Positions 15,743 through 25,755 are shown, counted from the first letter of the stretch. The stretch: DNA of 64,000 nucleotides from RPRB01 sp035543115 (GCA_035543115.1 DATKKF010000008.1:13315-77314); one strand, 5' to 3'. Numbers and translations: made by a program. Notes: a model not told the origin generated them from the letters alone.

Positions 15743-18700
15743 TTAGAAGGTCACCCGCAGGCTGAACCGGAACTGGCGAACCGGCTGGTAGGCATTCGGC
15801 TGACCCCAGGCAGGGTTGACCGCCGCAACCACGGGCGTCTGGAAGGCGTCAGGAAGAACGACCTGGCCTCTGGACCCGTCCGCGTACTTGTAGGGCTTCG
15901 GCAGGTTGCCGTTGCCCTGCCCGCAGTCCGACACGGCAGGAGGCGTGCCCGCAGCGGCCGGAGGCGGCGCGTACTGCGGGCAAACACCGCCGAAGGTGTT
16001 CGGGATGTTGCCCGGAGTGGCGCCGATGATCGGACCGACGGCGTCTTGCGTGTACCGCTGGTCGATCTGGGTGGGCCGCTGCGAGTTGAAGATGTTGAAG
16101 GCTTCGACCGAGGCGGTCAGCACCAGGTCCTTGGTGAACCGGTAGTTGAAGTTCACCTTGCCGTCGAGGCTGGTCACCCAGGGCAGCCGGCCTGCGCTGC
16201 CGCGGACGAGCAGGTAGGCCAGACCGTCACCGTAGATCGGGTGCGCGCCGAGCGCATCGACCGGGGTGCCGGAGTTGGCGTTGAAGGAGCCACCGACGCT
16301 GATGCTGAACACCGGGTTGATCACGAACTCCTTCGCCAGGTAGACCTTGATGAAGTGGGTGATGTCGGCGCTCAGCACGCCGTCACCGTTCAGGAGCAGG
16401 GTCTTCAGGTCGAAGTTGGCGGTGATGTTCGGGTCCAGCTGCTGCTGGTAGTTGGGGGACCAGAGGCCGTCGTAGTTACCGGTGAGGCGCGACCAGGTGT
16501 AGCTGACCTGGGCGAGCCAGAGGTCGCTGAAGGTCTTGTTCAGCGTGACCGTCACCGCGTCGTAGGTGCGCTTGGCCTTGGGGAACGAATCCGCGATGCC
16601 CTCACCGGGGTTGCCGATGAAGTAGGTCTGACCATCGGTGTTGGACATGTCCTCCACCGTCCGCTTCAGGTTGCGGTGCGTGTAGCTGGCCCCGAGCCGG
16701 GCGTTGGGAATGATCTCGTACTCGGCGCCGGCGACGAGTTCCTCGTTCGATGGCGACTTGACGTTCGGGTCGATCGCGCTCGGGTACGGAGCGCCGGTGA
16801 CGGCCCACATGCTGCTCGGACCGGTCGGCGACACCGCCCTGACGACGTTGTTCTGGTCACACACCCTATACCCGGCGAGCGGGTCGCAGATGTGTGCGGC
16901 GCGCGGCTGAACCTCCGCAGAGAGCGAACGGTTCGCCATGTCGAGGGGGAGGTTCTCGTAGTAGATTCCGTAGTTGGCGAAGATCTTCGACCGGCCCTGC
17001 TGCGTCGGATCCCACACCACGCCAATGCGGGGGCTCCACTGGTCGTTGAGCACCAGCCGGTTGAGGCCGTCGGTGCCCTGCATCGCCAGCGCGTCGTAGC
17101 GGAGACCGAGGTTGACGGTGACCTTGTCGAGGATGCTCCAGCTGTCCTGGACGAAGCCACCGGCGATCTGCGACTTGACCTTCCGCTCGACGACGAAGTC
17201 GTTGGTGATGGTGTCGACGTCGGTGATCTTCCCGTAGCGGCGGTAGTCGTACACGTAGGTGCCGCCACCGTTCCAGTAGAGGGCGGTGCCGCCCGAGTAG
17301 GCCTGGGTGATGTCGTAGTCAGCCGCCTGGTAGTCGAAGCCGAATTTCAGCACGTGGTGGCCGAGCGCGCTGAGCAGGTAGGTGATCACCCCGCGGCCCT
17401 GGTAGCTGTTGAGCTTGATCTGGCTGAGGAACCCGGGGCCGCCGTAGAAGTAGCCGGTGACCGGGCAGACGCCGCCGCCCGCGCTGCAGGCGGCGGTCAC
17501 GCTCGCCGGTAGCGAGTGGTCGAGGTCGGTGAGCTGGCGGCTGGCCGTGGTCGGGCTGCGGACCAGGGGGACGCCGGCCTGCGTCGACTGGTTGGTCACG
17601 TCGAAGCCCGAGCCGTCGAACGGCAGGTTGTCGTTGCTCTGGTTGTGCCAGCCACCCCGGATGTCGAGGAGCAGCTTCTTGTCCAGGAAGGAGCCGTTGT
17701 ACTCGCCGATCACGTCCAGGGCGTTGGTGTTCTGGATGCCCCCGAAGACGTTGAACGTGCCGCCCGCATAGCCTGAGGCGGTCACGATTCCGCGCGACTC
17801 GTTCTGCGGACGCAGCGGGAAGGACCCGCCGCCGCCACCGCTGGTCGGAGTGCCGATGACGGAGACGTTGAGGCGGTGGTCCTGGGTGATCTGGTAGGTG
17901 AGCTTCCCGATGTAGTTCCAGGCGTGCTCGTCACCGAACCGGCGCTGCTCCGAGTTGTTGATCGGCGTCAGGACGCCACTGGCGTCCTGGGTGTTGAAGC
18001 TCCGGGTATACGAGTAGCGGGTCGCCGAGTACTGGATGCCGGCGAAGAACCACAGCTTGTCCTTGATGATGTAGCCACCGATGGTCGCTCCGATGTCGCC
18101 GATGTTGGAGAGCGCGACGTTGGAGTTGATGACCGCGTTCTGGGTGACCACCGCCTGGGGAGCGCCGGTCAGCGCACCCGGGGTCCAGGTGCCGAACACG
18201 GCGCCGTGGAACTCGTTACCACCGCTCTTGGTGACTGCGCTGATCGCGCCGCCGGTGGTCCGGCCGTACTCGGGCATGTACCCGCCGGTGATGACGTTGA
18301 CTTCGTCGAGGAACTCCGCGGTCAACGGGGTTCCATTGACGCCGTAGGCCGGGTTGTTCACCGACAGGCCGTCGATCAGGTACAGCTGCTCGGGAGACTG
18401 AGCGCCGTTGATCGCCACGCCGTAGACGTCCCCGGTCGCCTGGGGAGCGGCGAGGGCCAGTGAGTCGAACGATCGGTTCGCTCCGGCCAGACCACCGGGG
18501 CGAGCCACGGCGATGTTCCGGATGAAGTCCTGGTTGATCGTGGCACCCGTCGTGGATGAGCCGACGTCCACCACTGGCGGAGAGCCGACGACCGAGATCT
18601 CGGTCGCACCGGCAGTCTCGGGGAGCAGCTCCACATTCAGACGGAGTGTGCGGTCCGCCACCACGTCGATGCCCGTCCGGCTGAACGGGCGATAGCTCTC

Positions 18701-18973
18701 CTTCTCGAACCTCAGGGTGTAAGTTCCCGGTGGCAGCTGCGGGATGCGGTACAGACCGGTCGAATCCGTGACCACGACTTGCTCGCCCTGCAAGCTGGGA
18801 GACGTTGCCGTGACCACCACGTCCCCGACTGGAGCCTTTGTGGCTGCGTCGACGACGTTACCCGTCAGCACCGAGGCGCCGATCTGGGCCCATGCTCCTG
18901 ATCCTGCGAGCAGGGCGAGGCAGACCAGCGTCGCGCGGACATTCCTCCAGACGACTTTCTGTCTATGACTCAC
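15743..18973 (-). CDS. TonB-dependent outer-membrane receptor with carboxypeptidase-regulatory domain (Oar-like)
   Basis: A 1076-residue outer-membrane receptor. In order: signal peptide ending AGSGAWAQ (about 30 residues); a carboxypeptidase-regulatory-like domain (LTGNVVDAATKAPVGDVVV...GLYRIPQLPPGTYTLRFEK) to about 120; a plug domain (GVAINGAQSPEQLYLIDGLSVN, GYMPEYGRTTGGAISAVTKSG); and a long beta-barrel with many aromatic strand ends, finishing PVRQFRFSLRVTF with a terminal Phe. This architecture is typical of Oar/TonB receptors in Myxococcota. GTG 18973 was chosen because GGAGGGG lies 5 bases before it; the open frame extends about 64 codons further without signal-like sequence. Ligand unknown. 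Confidence 0.92.
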   Translation of the reverse strand: MSHRQKVVWRNVRATLVCLALLAGSGAWAQIGASVLTGNVVDAATKAPVGDVVVTATSPSLQGEQVVVTDSTGLYRIPQLPPGTYTLRFEKESYRPFSRTGIDVVADRTLRLNVELLPETAGATEISVVGSPPVVDVGSSTTGATINQDFIRNIAVARPGGLAGANRSFDSLALAAPQATGDVYGVAINGAQSPEQLYLIDGLSVNNPAYGVNGTPLTAEFLDEVNVITGGYMPEYGRTTGGAISAVTKSGGNEFHGAVFGTWTPGALTGAPQAVVTQNAVINSNVALSNIGDIGATIGGYIIKDKLWFFAGIQYSATRYSYTRSFNTQDASGVLTPINNSEQRRFGDEHAWNYIGKLTYQITQDHRLNVSVIGTPTSGGGGGSFPLRPQNESRGIVTASGYAGGTFNVFGGIQNTNALDVIGEYNGSFLDKKLLLDIRGGWHNQSNDNLPFDGSGFDVTNQSTQAGVPLVRSPTTASRQLTDLDHSLPASVTAACSAGGGVCPVTGYFYGGPGFLSQIKLNSYQGRGVITYLLSALGHHVLKFGFDYQAADYDITQAYSGGTALYWNGGGTYVYDYRRYGKITDVDTITNDFVVERKVKSQIAGGFVQDSWSILDKVTVNLGLRYDALAMQGTDGLNRLVLNDQWSPRIGVVWDPTQQGRSKIFANYGIYYENLPLDMANRSLSAEVQPRAAHICDPLAGYRVCDQNNVVRAVSPTGPSSMWAVTGAPYPSAIDPNVKSPSNEELVAGAEYEIIPNARLGASYTHRNLKRTVEDMSNTDGQTYFIGNPGEGIADSFPKAKRTYDAVTVTLNKTFSDLWLAQVSYTWSRLTGNYDGLWSPNYQQQLDPNITANFDLKTLLLNGDGVLSADITHFIKVYLAKEFVINPVFSISVGGSFNANSGTPVDALGAHPIYGDGLAYLLVRGSAGRLPWVTSLDGKVNFNYRFTKDLVLTASVEAFNIFNSQRPTQIDQRYTQDAVGPIIGATPGNIPNTFGGVCPQYAPPPAAAGTPPAVSDCGQGNGNLPKPYKYADGSRGQVVLPDAFQTPVVAAVNPAWGQPNAYQPVRQFRFSLRVTF

Positions 18974-19271
18974 CGAGACCCCTCCAATGTGGCCGGAAAG
19001 CGGGAAAGCAGCCGCGCATGCTCCTCGGCCCCCCTCCGACCTGTCAATAGAAGTTTGCATCATCTCGGTAGACATGACGCCGAGAGGAAGGGGGGGACAG
19101 ATGGACCCTTGTGCCCGTCGTGACTGCCCGGCTGTGGGAATGGCGCCAGGGTTCGGCTTGTACAACTCCCCCGTTTTGATGTAGGCGCGCCGTTTCCGGC
19201 TTCAGGGGAGACCACAGGTCCGAGCCGCACCCGCTGGCGTTGAAGGGGCGGCTCCAGGAGACAACAGACGT
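18974..19271. other. Divergent regulatory gap between receptor and tonB
   Basis: 298 bases without a supported gene. It must hold the promoters of both the receptor (minus) and tonB (plus) operons. A TTGACA hexamer reads on the minus strand at 19047-19042, but I see no good -10 at the usual distance. GC content drops locally around 19040-19060 and 19155-19190, fitting promoter DNA. Confidence 0.4.
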
Positions 19272-19976
19272 ATGTTCGATTCAGTGCTGGGCCGCGGCGT
19301 CACGCCCAAGTCCCGCTTCGGATCAGGCGCGGTCGTTTCGATCCTGCTCCATGTGGGGCTCCTGGGCTTCGCCCTGTGGTTCTCGACCCGGCCTCCCCCC
19401 AAGGAGGACAAGGACGTGACGGTGGTGCTGAAGGTCGCGCCGCCCCCGCCGCCTCCCCCGCCGCCGCCGGCCTCGACGACCAAGAAGCACGTCGAGAAGA
19501 AGGTCCGCCCCAAGGACAAGATCATCCAGCCGAAGGAAATGCCCCAGGACAAGCCGAAGGAAGCCGACCCCAACGACGAGCCCGAGGGCGTCGAGGGCGG
19601 GGTCGCCGGCGGCGTGGTCGGTGGTGTGGTGGGCGGCGTGGTGGGTGGCGTGGTCGGAGGCCAGCTCGGCAGCACCACCCTGTCCTTCGGCGAGGGCATG
19701 ACCCGGCCGGTCCTCCAGTCGAGCCCCAACGGCAAGCCCGCCCCGGACTACACCCGTGAGGCCCGCGAGGCCCGGGTGAGCGGCCTGATGATCGTCAAGT
19801 GCGTGATCACCGCCGAGGGGCGGGTGCAGAACTGCCAGATCATCAAGCCCATCCCCCACATGGAGCAGGCAGTGCTTTCCTGGCTGCAGGCGTCGCGCTA
19901 CACGCCCGTCACGTACCAGGGCAAGCCGACGCAGGTCAGCTACGTCTTCAACTTCAAGCTCACCATGGCCGAGTAG
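19272..19976 (+). CDS. tonB: Energy transducer TonB
   Basis: TonB spans the inner membrane and periplasm and passes energy from ExbB-ExbD to outer-membrane receptors. The 234-residue protein has one N-terminal TM segment (SGAVVSILLHVGLLGFALWF), a ten-proline run (about residues 57-66), a Lys/Asp-rich rod, a Gly-Val repeat block (residues ~109-130), and the TonB C-terminal domain (DYTREAREARVSGLMIVKC...VLSWLQASRYTPVTYQGKP). An AGGAG ribosome site precedes it. It heads tonB-exbB-exbD-exbD and is divergent from the TonB-dependent receptor, its probable client. Confidence 0.93.
   Translation: MFDSVLGRGVTPKSRFGSGAVVSILLHVGLLGFALWFSTRPPPKEDKDVTVVLKVAPPPPPPPPPPASTTKKHVEKKVRPKDKIIQPKEMPQDKPKEADPNDEPEGVEGGVAGGVVGGVVGGVVGGVVGGQLGSTTLSFGEGMTRPVLQSSPNGKPAPDYTREAREARVSGLMIVKCVITAEGRVQNCQIIKPIPHMEQAVLSWLQASRYTPVTYQGKPTQVSYVFNFKLTMAE
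19596..19661 (+). repeat. 12-base tandem repeat encoding Gly-Gly-Val-Val in tonB
   Basis: Five consecutive 12-base units (GGVA once, GGVV four times, then GG) with third-position variation. It encodes a glycine-valine spacer in the periplasmic part of TonB. Such repeats can change copy number by slippage in multiples of four codons without breaking the frame. Confidence 0.7.
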
Positions 19977-20037
19977 CGCTCTCGGCCGAACAGGAACCCC
20001 TCTCACCGGCGCATCACGGAGGCGCAGTCCACCCACC

Positions 20038-20706
20038 ATGCAATTCACTCTCACTGACCTTTGGCACCACATGGGCCTGTTCGCGCGACTGATCGTCGCC
20101 GTGCTCGGCATCATGTCCGTCGCGTCGCTCGTGGTGATGGCCGAGCGGCTCATCGTCTTCAACCGGTCGCGCACCGAGTCGCGCAACTTCGCCGAGAAGA
20201 TGGCCAACACCCTCTCCAAGAACGACCTGATGACCGTCGCCGGGACGAAGGTCGGAGACAAGGTGGGCCACCTGGGCCGGGTGATCGGCGCGGGCCTCAA
20301 CGCGCTGCGGCTGAGCACCGACAAGGACAAGGACCTCCAGGTCGAGTCGGTGGCCCGGGCGCTCGAGCGGCAGGCGCAGCGCGAGGTCCAGAGCCTGAAG
20401 CGCGGCCTCGGGCTGCTGGCCACCGTCGGCTCCACCGCTCCGTTCGTCGGTCTCCTCGGAACGGTGATGGGCATCGTGAACGCCTTCCAGTCCATGGCGC
20501 TCACCGGGTCTGGCGGTCTGGGCACCGTGTCCGCCGGTATCGCCGAGGCGCTGATCACCACCGCCTTCGGCCTCCTGGTCGCGATCCCCGCGGTGATGGC
20601 CTACAACTACCTGCAGGGCTGGGTGGACGCCCGCGCGGTGGACATCAGCGAGTCCTCCAACGAGTTCCTCGATCTCGTCGCCAAGCAGGCCGGCGGGTCG
20701 AGCTAG
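20038..20706 (+). CDS. exbB: MotA/TolQ/ExbB proton-channel protein
   Basis: A 222-residue inner-membrane protein of the ExbB/TolQ family that forms the proton-conducting stator with ExbD. Three TM segments are clear: residues ~15-38 (GLFARLIVAVLGIMSVASL), ~125-150 (LKRGLGLLATVGSTAPFVGLLGTVMG) and ~165-190 (GIAEALITTAFGLLVAIPAVM). The conserved VGSTAPFVGLLGTVMGI and TTAFGLLVAIPAV motifs are family hallmarks. It lies 61 bases after tonB and 31 before exbD, in the same operon. Confidence 0.94.
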   Translation: MQFTLTDLWHHMGLFARLIVAVLGIMSVASLVVMAERLIVFNRSRTESRNFAEKMANTLSKNDLMTVAGTKVGDKVGHLGRVIGAGLNALRLSTDKDKDLQVESVARALERQAQREVQSLKRGLGLLATVGSTAPFVGLLGTVMGIVNAFQSMALTGSGGLGTVSAGIAEALITTAFGLLVAIPAVMAYNYLQGWVDARAVDISESSNEFLDLVAKQAGGSS

Positions 20707-20737
20707 TCATCATCCCCGCTGACGGAGGATTCACGTC

Positions 20738-21151
<414 letters not shown>

Positions 21152-21715
21152 ATGAGCCTCGGGGCGAAGTACCACCTCCACAAGAAGCGCAAGTACGCCA
21201 TCACCGAGGGACGGCCGAACTCGGACATCAACGTCACCCCCCTGGTGGACGTGGTGCTGGTGCTCCTGATCATCTTCATGGTGGTGACGCCTCTCCTGGA
21301 AAAAGACATCCAGGTCCGTGTCCCGGACGACACCGAGCAGGACGTCCAGCCCGAGGATCTGCTCGATCAGCTCGTCGTCTCCATCTCCCCGACCGGGGAG
21401 ATCAAGCTGAACTCGGAGACCCTGGACGACGAGGCGTACAAGACCCGCATCAAGCGCGCGCTGGCGGCGAAGTCGTACGAGGAGAAGCTGGTGTTCTTTC
21501 TCCCCGACGACAAGGCGCCCTACCCGCGCGTGGTCCAGGTCCTGGACTGGACCCGCGCCGCCGGGGCCTACATCCTCGGCGTGGTGACCGAGCCCGTGGC
21601 GGGCGTTCTCCCCGGCGGAGCGCCGGCCCCGGGGACGCCGGCCGAGCCGGGCGCGGCGCCTGCCGCTCCGGGGGCGCCTCCGCCGCCGGCGGGGCCCACG
21701 GGCGGCTCGAAGTAG
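21152..21715 (+). CDS. exbD: ExbD/TolR biopolymer transport protein, second copy with Pro/Ala tail
   Basis: A 187-residue ExbD. It has the same TM segment and catalytic Asp as the first copy but a different periplasmic domain (IQVRVPDDTEQDVQPEDLL, KLVFFLPDDKAPYPRVVQVLD) and a C-terminal tail of about 45 Pro/Ala/Gly residues that the first copy lacks. Two unlike ExbD subunits beside one ExbB are common in Myxococcota and in some gliding or uptake systems; heteromeric use in one stator is an inference. ATG immediately follows the previous stop. Confidence 0.92.
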   Translation: MSLGAKYHLHKKRKYAITEGRPNSDINVTPLVDVVLVLLIIFMVVTPLLEKDIQVRVPDDTEQDVQPEDLLDQLVVSISPTGEIKLNSETLDDEAYKTRIKRALAAKSYEEKLVFFLPDDKAPYPRVVQVLDWTRAAGAYILGVVTEPVAGVLPGGAPAPGTPAEPGAAPAAPGAPPPPAGPTGGSK

Positions 21716-21741
21716 CCCTGTCCCGGGCGTGACGTGACGAC

Positions 21742-21768
21742 GCCGGCTCCGGGGCTCCCCGGGCCGGC
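21742..21768 (+). terminator. Possible hairpin terminator after the exbD pair
   Basis: GCCGGC (21742-21747) and GCCGGC (21763-21768) enclose an inner CCGGGG/CCCCGG pairing, 27 bases after the last exbD stop, followed by a weakly pyrimidine-rich tail. The rest of the 190-base gap before comM shows only GC-rich sequence and the comM ribosome site. Confidence 0.35.
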
Positions 21769-21905
21769 CTCGCCCCTTCTGGGGCTCCCCCTGCGCGGAC
21801 GCCCGTCTCACCCGCGCGACGGTCCCGGACGCGGGCGCCCTCGGGGTGCGCCTCGGCACCGCCCTTGCTCACTGCCTCCACTGGGGGAGGTCCGAAGGGA
21901 GGCGG

Positions 21906-23510
21906 ATGCGGAGGCTCGCCCGGGTTCATTCCGGCGCGCTGATGGGGGTGGACGCGGTGGTGGTGGAGGTAGAGGTCGACATGTCCGTCGGCCTCCCCTA
22001 CTTCAACCTCGTCGGCCTCCCGGAGGGCGCGGTCAAGGAGAGCAAGGTCCGGGTCATCTCGGCGCTGAGGAACGCCGGGTACGAGCTCCCGGCCCGGCGG
22101 ATCACGGTCAACCTCGCCCCCGCCGACATCCGGAAGGAGGGGGCGGCCTTCGAGCTGCCCATCGCCCTGGCCGCGCTGGAGGCCGGGAGCGTGCTGAAGC
22201 AGGGCTCGCTGGACCGCTGGGTGATGGGCGGGGAGCTCTCGCTGGACGGCATCGTGAAGCCCGTCCGCGGCGTCCTGCCGCTGGCCATCGCCGCGCGCGA
22301 CCATGGCTTCGAGGGCGTGCTGGTACCCGCGGCCAATGCGCCGGAGGCGGCCCTCGTCGACCGGATCCAGGTCTACCCCGTGGGGACCCTCGCCGAGGCC
22401 GTGGGCCACGTCACGGGGGATGCGTCGATCGCCCCGTACCGGCGCGATCTCGCGCAGGAGGAGCGCCCGGCCGGAGAGCTGGACATGTCCGAGGTGCGCG
22501 GCCAGGGGGAGATCAAGGAGGCCCTCGAGCTCGCCGCCGCCGGCGGGCACAACGCGCTGCTCTGCGGACCTCCCGGGAGCGGCAAGACGATGCTCGCCCG
22601 GCGGCTTCCGGGACTGCTCCCGCTGATGTCGTTCGACGAGGCGCTGGAGGTCACGAAGATCTACTCGGTGAGCGGGCTGCTCGGCGGACCGCGCCCGCTG
22701 CTCACCGAGCGCCCCTTCCGCGCGCCGCACCACACCGTCTCCGACGCAGGGCTGGTGGGAGGCGGCCCGATGGGGCGCCCGGGCGAGCTGTCACTCGCCC
22801 ATCGCGGGGTGCTGTTCCTGGACGAGTTCCCGGAGTTCCGGCGCAACGTGCTCGAGGTGCTCCGCCAGCCGCTCGAGGACGGAGTGGTGCACATCGCCCG
22901 GGCCAACCACCACGTGAGCTACCCGGCGCAGGTGATGCTCGTCGCGGCGATGAACCCATGCCCCTGCGGCTGGCTGGCGGTGGCGGACACCCGCTGCACC
23001 TGCCCCCGGAACCGGGTCCTCGAGTACCACGCCCGGGTGAGCGGCCCGCTGCTCGACCGCATCGACATCACCGTCCTCACCCGGCGCGTCGAGGGCTACC
23101 GGCTGGCGGCGTCGGCCAAGGCAGAGAAGCCCAGCGCCTGGTACCGCGAGCGCGTCGAGGTCGCGCGCGAGCGACAGAGGGAGCGCTTCCGGGACCAGGT
23201 GGGCGTCCGGTGCAACGCGCAGATGTCTCCGCGGCTCGTCCGGCGGTACTGCAGGACGACTCCCCGTGCCGAGGAGATGCTCCGCACCGCGATGGACCGG
23301 TACGGCCTCTCGGCCCGGGCGCACGATCGCATCCTCAAGCTCGCCCGGACCCGTGCCGACCTGGAGGGCCACGACGACATCGAGGACGTCGACGTGCAGC
23401 TGGCGGTGGACTTCCGGGTGATGGACCGGCGCGACTGGCTGATGGCCCTGCTCGACGGGAACCAGGCGCCGTCGAGCCCGCTCCAGTCGATGCTCAGGGC
23501 GGTCCGGTGA
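21906..23510 (+). CDS. comM: YifB/ComM-family Mg-chelatase-like AAA+ ATPase
   Basis: A 534-residue AAA+ ATPase of the ComM (YifB) family, a hexameric helicase that promotes branch migration during integration of transformed DNA. The N-terminus MRRLARVHSGALMGVDAVVVEVEVD matches the family; an N-terminal Lon-like domain to about 180 is followed by ChlI-type Walker A LCGPPGSGKTMLARRLPGLLP, Walker B LFLDEFPEFRRN, and the AMNPCPCG(W) motif with its downstream Cys pair (CTCPRN). ATG 21906 after GAAGGGAGG was preferred to an upstream ATG at 21846. Natural transformation is not otherwise shown here. Confidence 0.93.
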   Translation: MRRLARVHSGALMGVDAVVVEVEVDMSVGLPYFNLVGLPEGAVKESKVRVISALRNAGYELPARRITVNLAPADIRKEGAAFELPIALAALEAGSVLKQGSLDRWVMGGELSLDGIVKPVRGVLPLAIAARDHGFEGVLVPAANAPEAALVDRIQVYPVGTLAEAVGHVTGDASIAPYRRDLAQEERPAGELDMSEVRGQGEIKEALELAAAGGHNALLCGPPGSGKTMLARRLPGLLPLMSFDEALEVTKIYSVSGLLGGPRPLLTERPFRAPHHTVSDAGLVGGGPMGRPGELSLAHRGVLFLDEFPEFRRNVLEVLRQPLEDGVVHIARANHHVSYPAQVMLVAAMNPCPCGWLAVADTRCTCPRNRVLEYHARVSGPLLDRIDITVLTRRVEGYRLAASAKAEKPSAWYRERVEVARERQRERFRDQVGVRCNAQMSPRLVRRYCRTTPRAEEMLRTAMDRYGLSARAHDRILKLARTRADLEGHDDIEDVDVQLAVDFRVMDRRDWLMALLDGNQAPSSPLQSMLRAVR

Positions 23511-23547
23511 CGGCCTGAGCCCCCGGGGCGCGGTGGTAGGCCCGACC

Positions 23548-24924
23548 TCAGCGGTCGGACGCGGCGTGCACCGGAACCGGAGTGGCCGGGGCCGCCGGGA
23601 GCGAGGCGCTGGCCGGCATGGGCGGGCTCGCCCCCTGGGGGTGAACCGCCCGCTCCCGCTGCTGGAGCCAGGGGGTGAAGGTGATGAGTCGGGCGATGGG
23701 CCGCCACGTCAGGAAGGAGTAGAGCCAGGTGAAGAACACCGCGGTCCGGCTCCGGAATCCCACCACGTACCTGAGGTGCACCGTGGCCCAGACGAACCAG
23801 GCCACGATGCCGGAGAGGTCCCAGCGGCCGAAGAGCGTGCCGACCGCCGAGCCGCGGCCGATGACGGCGAAGATTCCCCTGTCGAGGTAGCGGAACGGCC
23901 TCACCGGCTCGCCGTGGATCCGGCGGAGGACGTTGCGCGCGGCCTCTCGCCCCATCTGCATCGCCGCCGGCGCGATGCCCGGCACCGGCTTGCCGTCCTG
24001 GGTCACGGCGGCGAGATCTCCGACCACCGAGACGCGGGGGTCGCCGACGAGGGTGAGATCGGGCTCCACCGCGACCCGCCCCACCCGGTCCACCGGGACA
24101 CCGAGCGCCCTGCCCAGCGGCGAGGCGACGACGCCGGCGCCCCAGAGGACGGTCCGCGCCTGGATGCGCTCGTCGCCGAGCGTGACGCCCTCCCCGTCGA
24201 TGGCCGAGACCCGAAGCCCGAGGCGGACGTCGATCTGCAGCTTCTGGAGATCGCGACGCGCGTCCTCGCTCAGCTCCGGGGGGTAGGTGGTCAACAGGCG
24301 GGGCAGGCCCTCGATGAGCACCACGCGCGCATCGCGGGTGTTGATCCGCCGGAAATCACGGGGGAGCGCCTTGTGGGCGATCTCGCTCAGCGAGCCTGCG
24401 AGCTCCACCCCCGTGGGTCCTCCCCCGATGATGACGAAGGTCATCCAGGCCCGCCGCTTCGCCTCGTCCTCCTCGCGCTCGGCCTCCTCGAAGGCGAAGA
24501 GGACGCGCCGGCGGATCTCCAGGGCGTCCTCGAGGCTCTTCAGTCCGGGCGCGTCGCACTCCCACTCCGGATGGTTGAAGTACGTGTCCTGCGCGCCCGC
24601 AGCGACGATGAGGTGGTCGTAACCGACCGAGCCGCCGTCGGTGAAGTGGAGGGTGCGGCTGGCACGGTCGATGGAGGCGACCTCGGCGAGCACCACCTCG
24701 GTGTTCTGGTTGCGCCGGAGCACCATCCGGATCGGCGCGGCCACGTCACTCGGGTCCAGCGTGGCGGTGGCCACCTGGTAGAGGAGCGGCTGGAACAGGT
24801 GGTGGTTCCGGCGGTCGACGACCGTCACCCGGACGTCAGGCGAACGGCCGAGGATCTTGGCTGCCTCGAGACCCGCGAATCCGGCCCCGACAATCACCAC
24901 CTGGGGTCGCTGGTCGGGTTCCAT
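23548..24924 (-). CDS. NAD(P)/FAD-dependent oxidoreductase, type II NADH dehydrogenase
   Basis: A 458-residue flavoprotein of the NDH-2 type, expected to pass electrons from NADH to quinone at the inner membrane without pumping protons. FAD site VVIVGAGFAGLEAAKIL at residues ~10-26; HHLFQPLLYQVATATLDP is a strong NDH-2 motif; NAD-binding VIIGGGPTGVELAGSLSE near 165-182; second FAD contact VVGDLAAV near 300. The C-terminus has hydrophobic stretches (LSGIVAWFVWATVHLRYVVG) consistent with membrane attachment, then a Pro/Ala tail. ATG 24924 is supported by homology at MEPDQRPQVVIVG; the longer open frame is antisense to plsC. Confidence 0.92.
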   Translation of the reverse strand: MEPDQRPQVVIVGAGFAGLEAAKILGRSPDVRVTVVDRRNHHLFQPLLYQVATATLDPSDVAAPIRMVLRRNQNTEVVLAEVASIDRASRTLHFTDGGSVGYDHLIVAAGAQDTYFNHPEWECDAPGLKSLEDALEIRRRVLFAFEEAEREEDEAKRRAWMTFVIIGGGPTGVELAGSLSEIAHKALPRDFRRINTRDARVVLIEGLPRLLTTYPPELSEDARRDLQKLQIDVRLGLRVSAIDGEGVTLGDERIQARTVLWGAGVVASPLGRALGVPVDRVGRVAVEPDLTLVGDPRVSVVGDLAAVTQDGKPVPGIAPAAMQMGREAARNVLRRIHGEPVRPFRYLDRGIFAVIGRGSAVGTLFGRWDLSGIVAWFVWATVHLRYVVGFRSRTAVFFTWLYSFLTWRPIARLITFTPWLQQRERAVHPQGASPPMPASASLPAAPATPVPVHAASDR

Positions 24925-24978
24925 CGCTGCCCCGGATGTGCGAACCAGGGGCTTCGAAGTCAACCCGTTCGACATCCG

Positions 24979-25755
24979 ATGGTACTGAACAGACTGTCCA
25001 GCCTCATTCGTTACGCAGGGATGGGCCTGTGGTCGATCTTCTGGATCCCGGCCGCGCTGCTCATGGGCACGATCCGGCGGGACTCCTCCCTTCCCCTGCG
25101 CTTCGCCCGCCAGTACTGGGGCCCGGGGATGCTGCGGCTCGCCGGCGCGGATCTCCGCGTCGAGGGCGACCCCCGCGCCGTGAGCGACGGGCCGGCGATC
25201 TACGTGATGAACCACCAATCCACCCTCGACATCCCCGCGGCGTTCGCGGTGCTCCCGGTGGACCTGCGATTCATCGCCAAGCACACCCTCCGCAAGGTCC
25301 CCTTCCTCGGCTGGTACATGTCGTGGACGGGAATGGTCTTCGTCGACCGGAGCAACAGCACCCAGGCGGTCGGGACCCTGACCGCCGCCGTCGAGCGGGT
25401 GCGAGGGGGCATCTCGCTCCTCGCCTACCCCGAGGGCACGCGCTCGCGCGATGGCCGCATCCTGCCGTTCAAGAAGGGCTCGTTCGTGCTGGCGCTCCAG
25501 GCCGGGGTGCCAGTCGTCCCCATCGCCATCGAGGGCTCGATGCAGTGCATGCCCGCGCACCTGAGGCCATTCAGACCGGGCGTCGTGCGCATGGCCATCG
25601 GGGCGCCGATTCAAACCGCCGGGATGTCGATGGACCAGCGCGAGGAGCTGGTGCGGCAGGCGCACGAGGCGGTGCTCGCGCTCCACGCCTCGCTCGCCCG
25701 CGCCGACGTCGCGCCGCCGGCGGCCCCGGCTCCGGGCGAGCGCACCACGGGCTGA
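24979..25755 (+). CDS. plsC: 1-acyl-sn-glycerol-3-phosphate acyltransferase
   Basis: PlsC adds the second acyl chain to lysophosphatidic acid, giving phosphatidic acid, at the inner membrane. The 258-residue protein has an N-terminal hydrophobic segment, the catalytic NHQSTLD (HX4D) near residue 76, KVPFLGWYMSWTGMVFVDR, and the substrate-binding YPEGTRSRDG near 152, followed by VPVVPIAIEGS. A Pro/Ala-rich tail is not part of the enzyme core. It is divergent from the NADH dehydrogenase gene with only 54 bases between starts. Confidence 0.94.
   Translation: MVLNRLSSLIRYAGMGLWSIFWIPAALLMGTIRRDSSLPLRFARQYWGPGMLRLAGADLRVEGDPRAVSDGPAIYVMNHQSTLDIPAAFAVLPVDLRFIAKHTLRKVPFLGWYMSWTGMVFVDRSNSTQAVGTLTAAVERVRGGISLLAYPEGTRSRDGRILPFKKGSFVLALQAGVPVVPIAIEGSMQCMPAHLRPFRPGVVRMAIGAPIQTAGMSMDQREELVRQAHEAVLALHASLARADVAPPAAPAPGERTTG

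Noticed and set aside
15719..17512. 597-codon plus-strand frame opposite the TonB-dependent receptor
   Set aside because: Composition is Val/Gly/Asp/Arg-rich antisense of a beta-barrel gene; the minus-strand receptor has full domain structure.
21734..23518. 594-codon frame overlapping comM on the same strand
   Set aside because: Arg/Gly/Pro-rich shadow; the comM frame has all AAA+ motifs.
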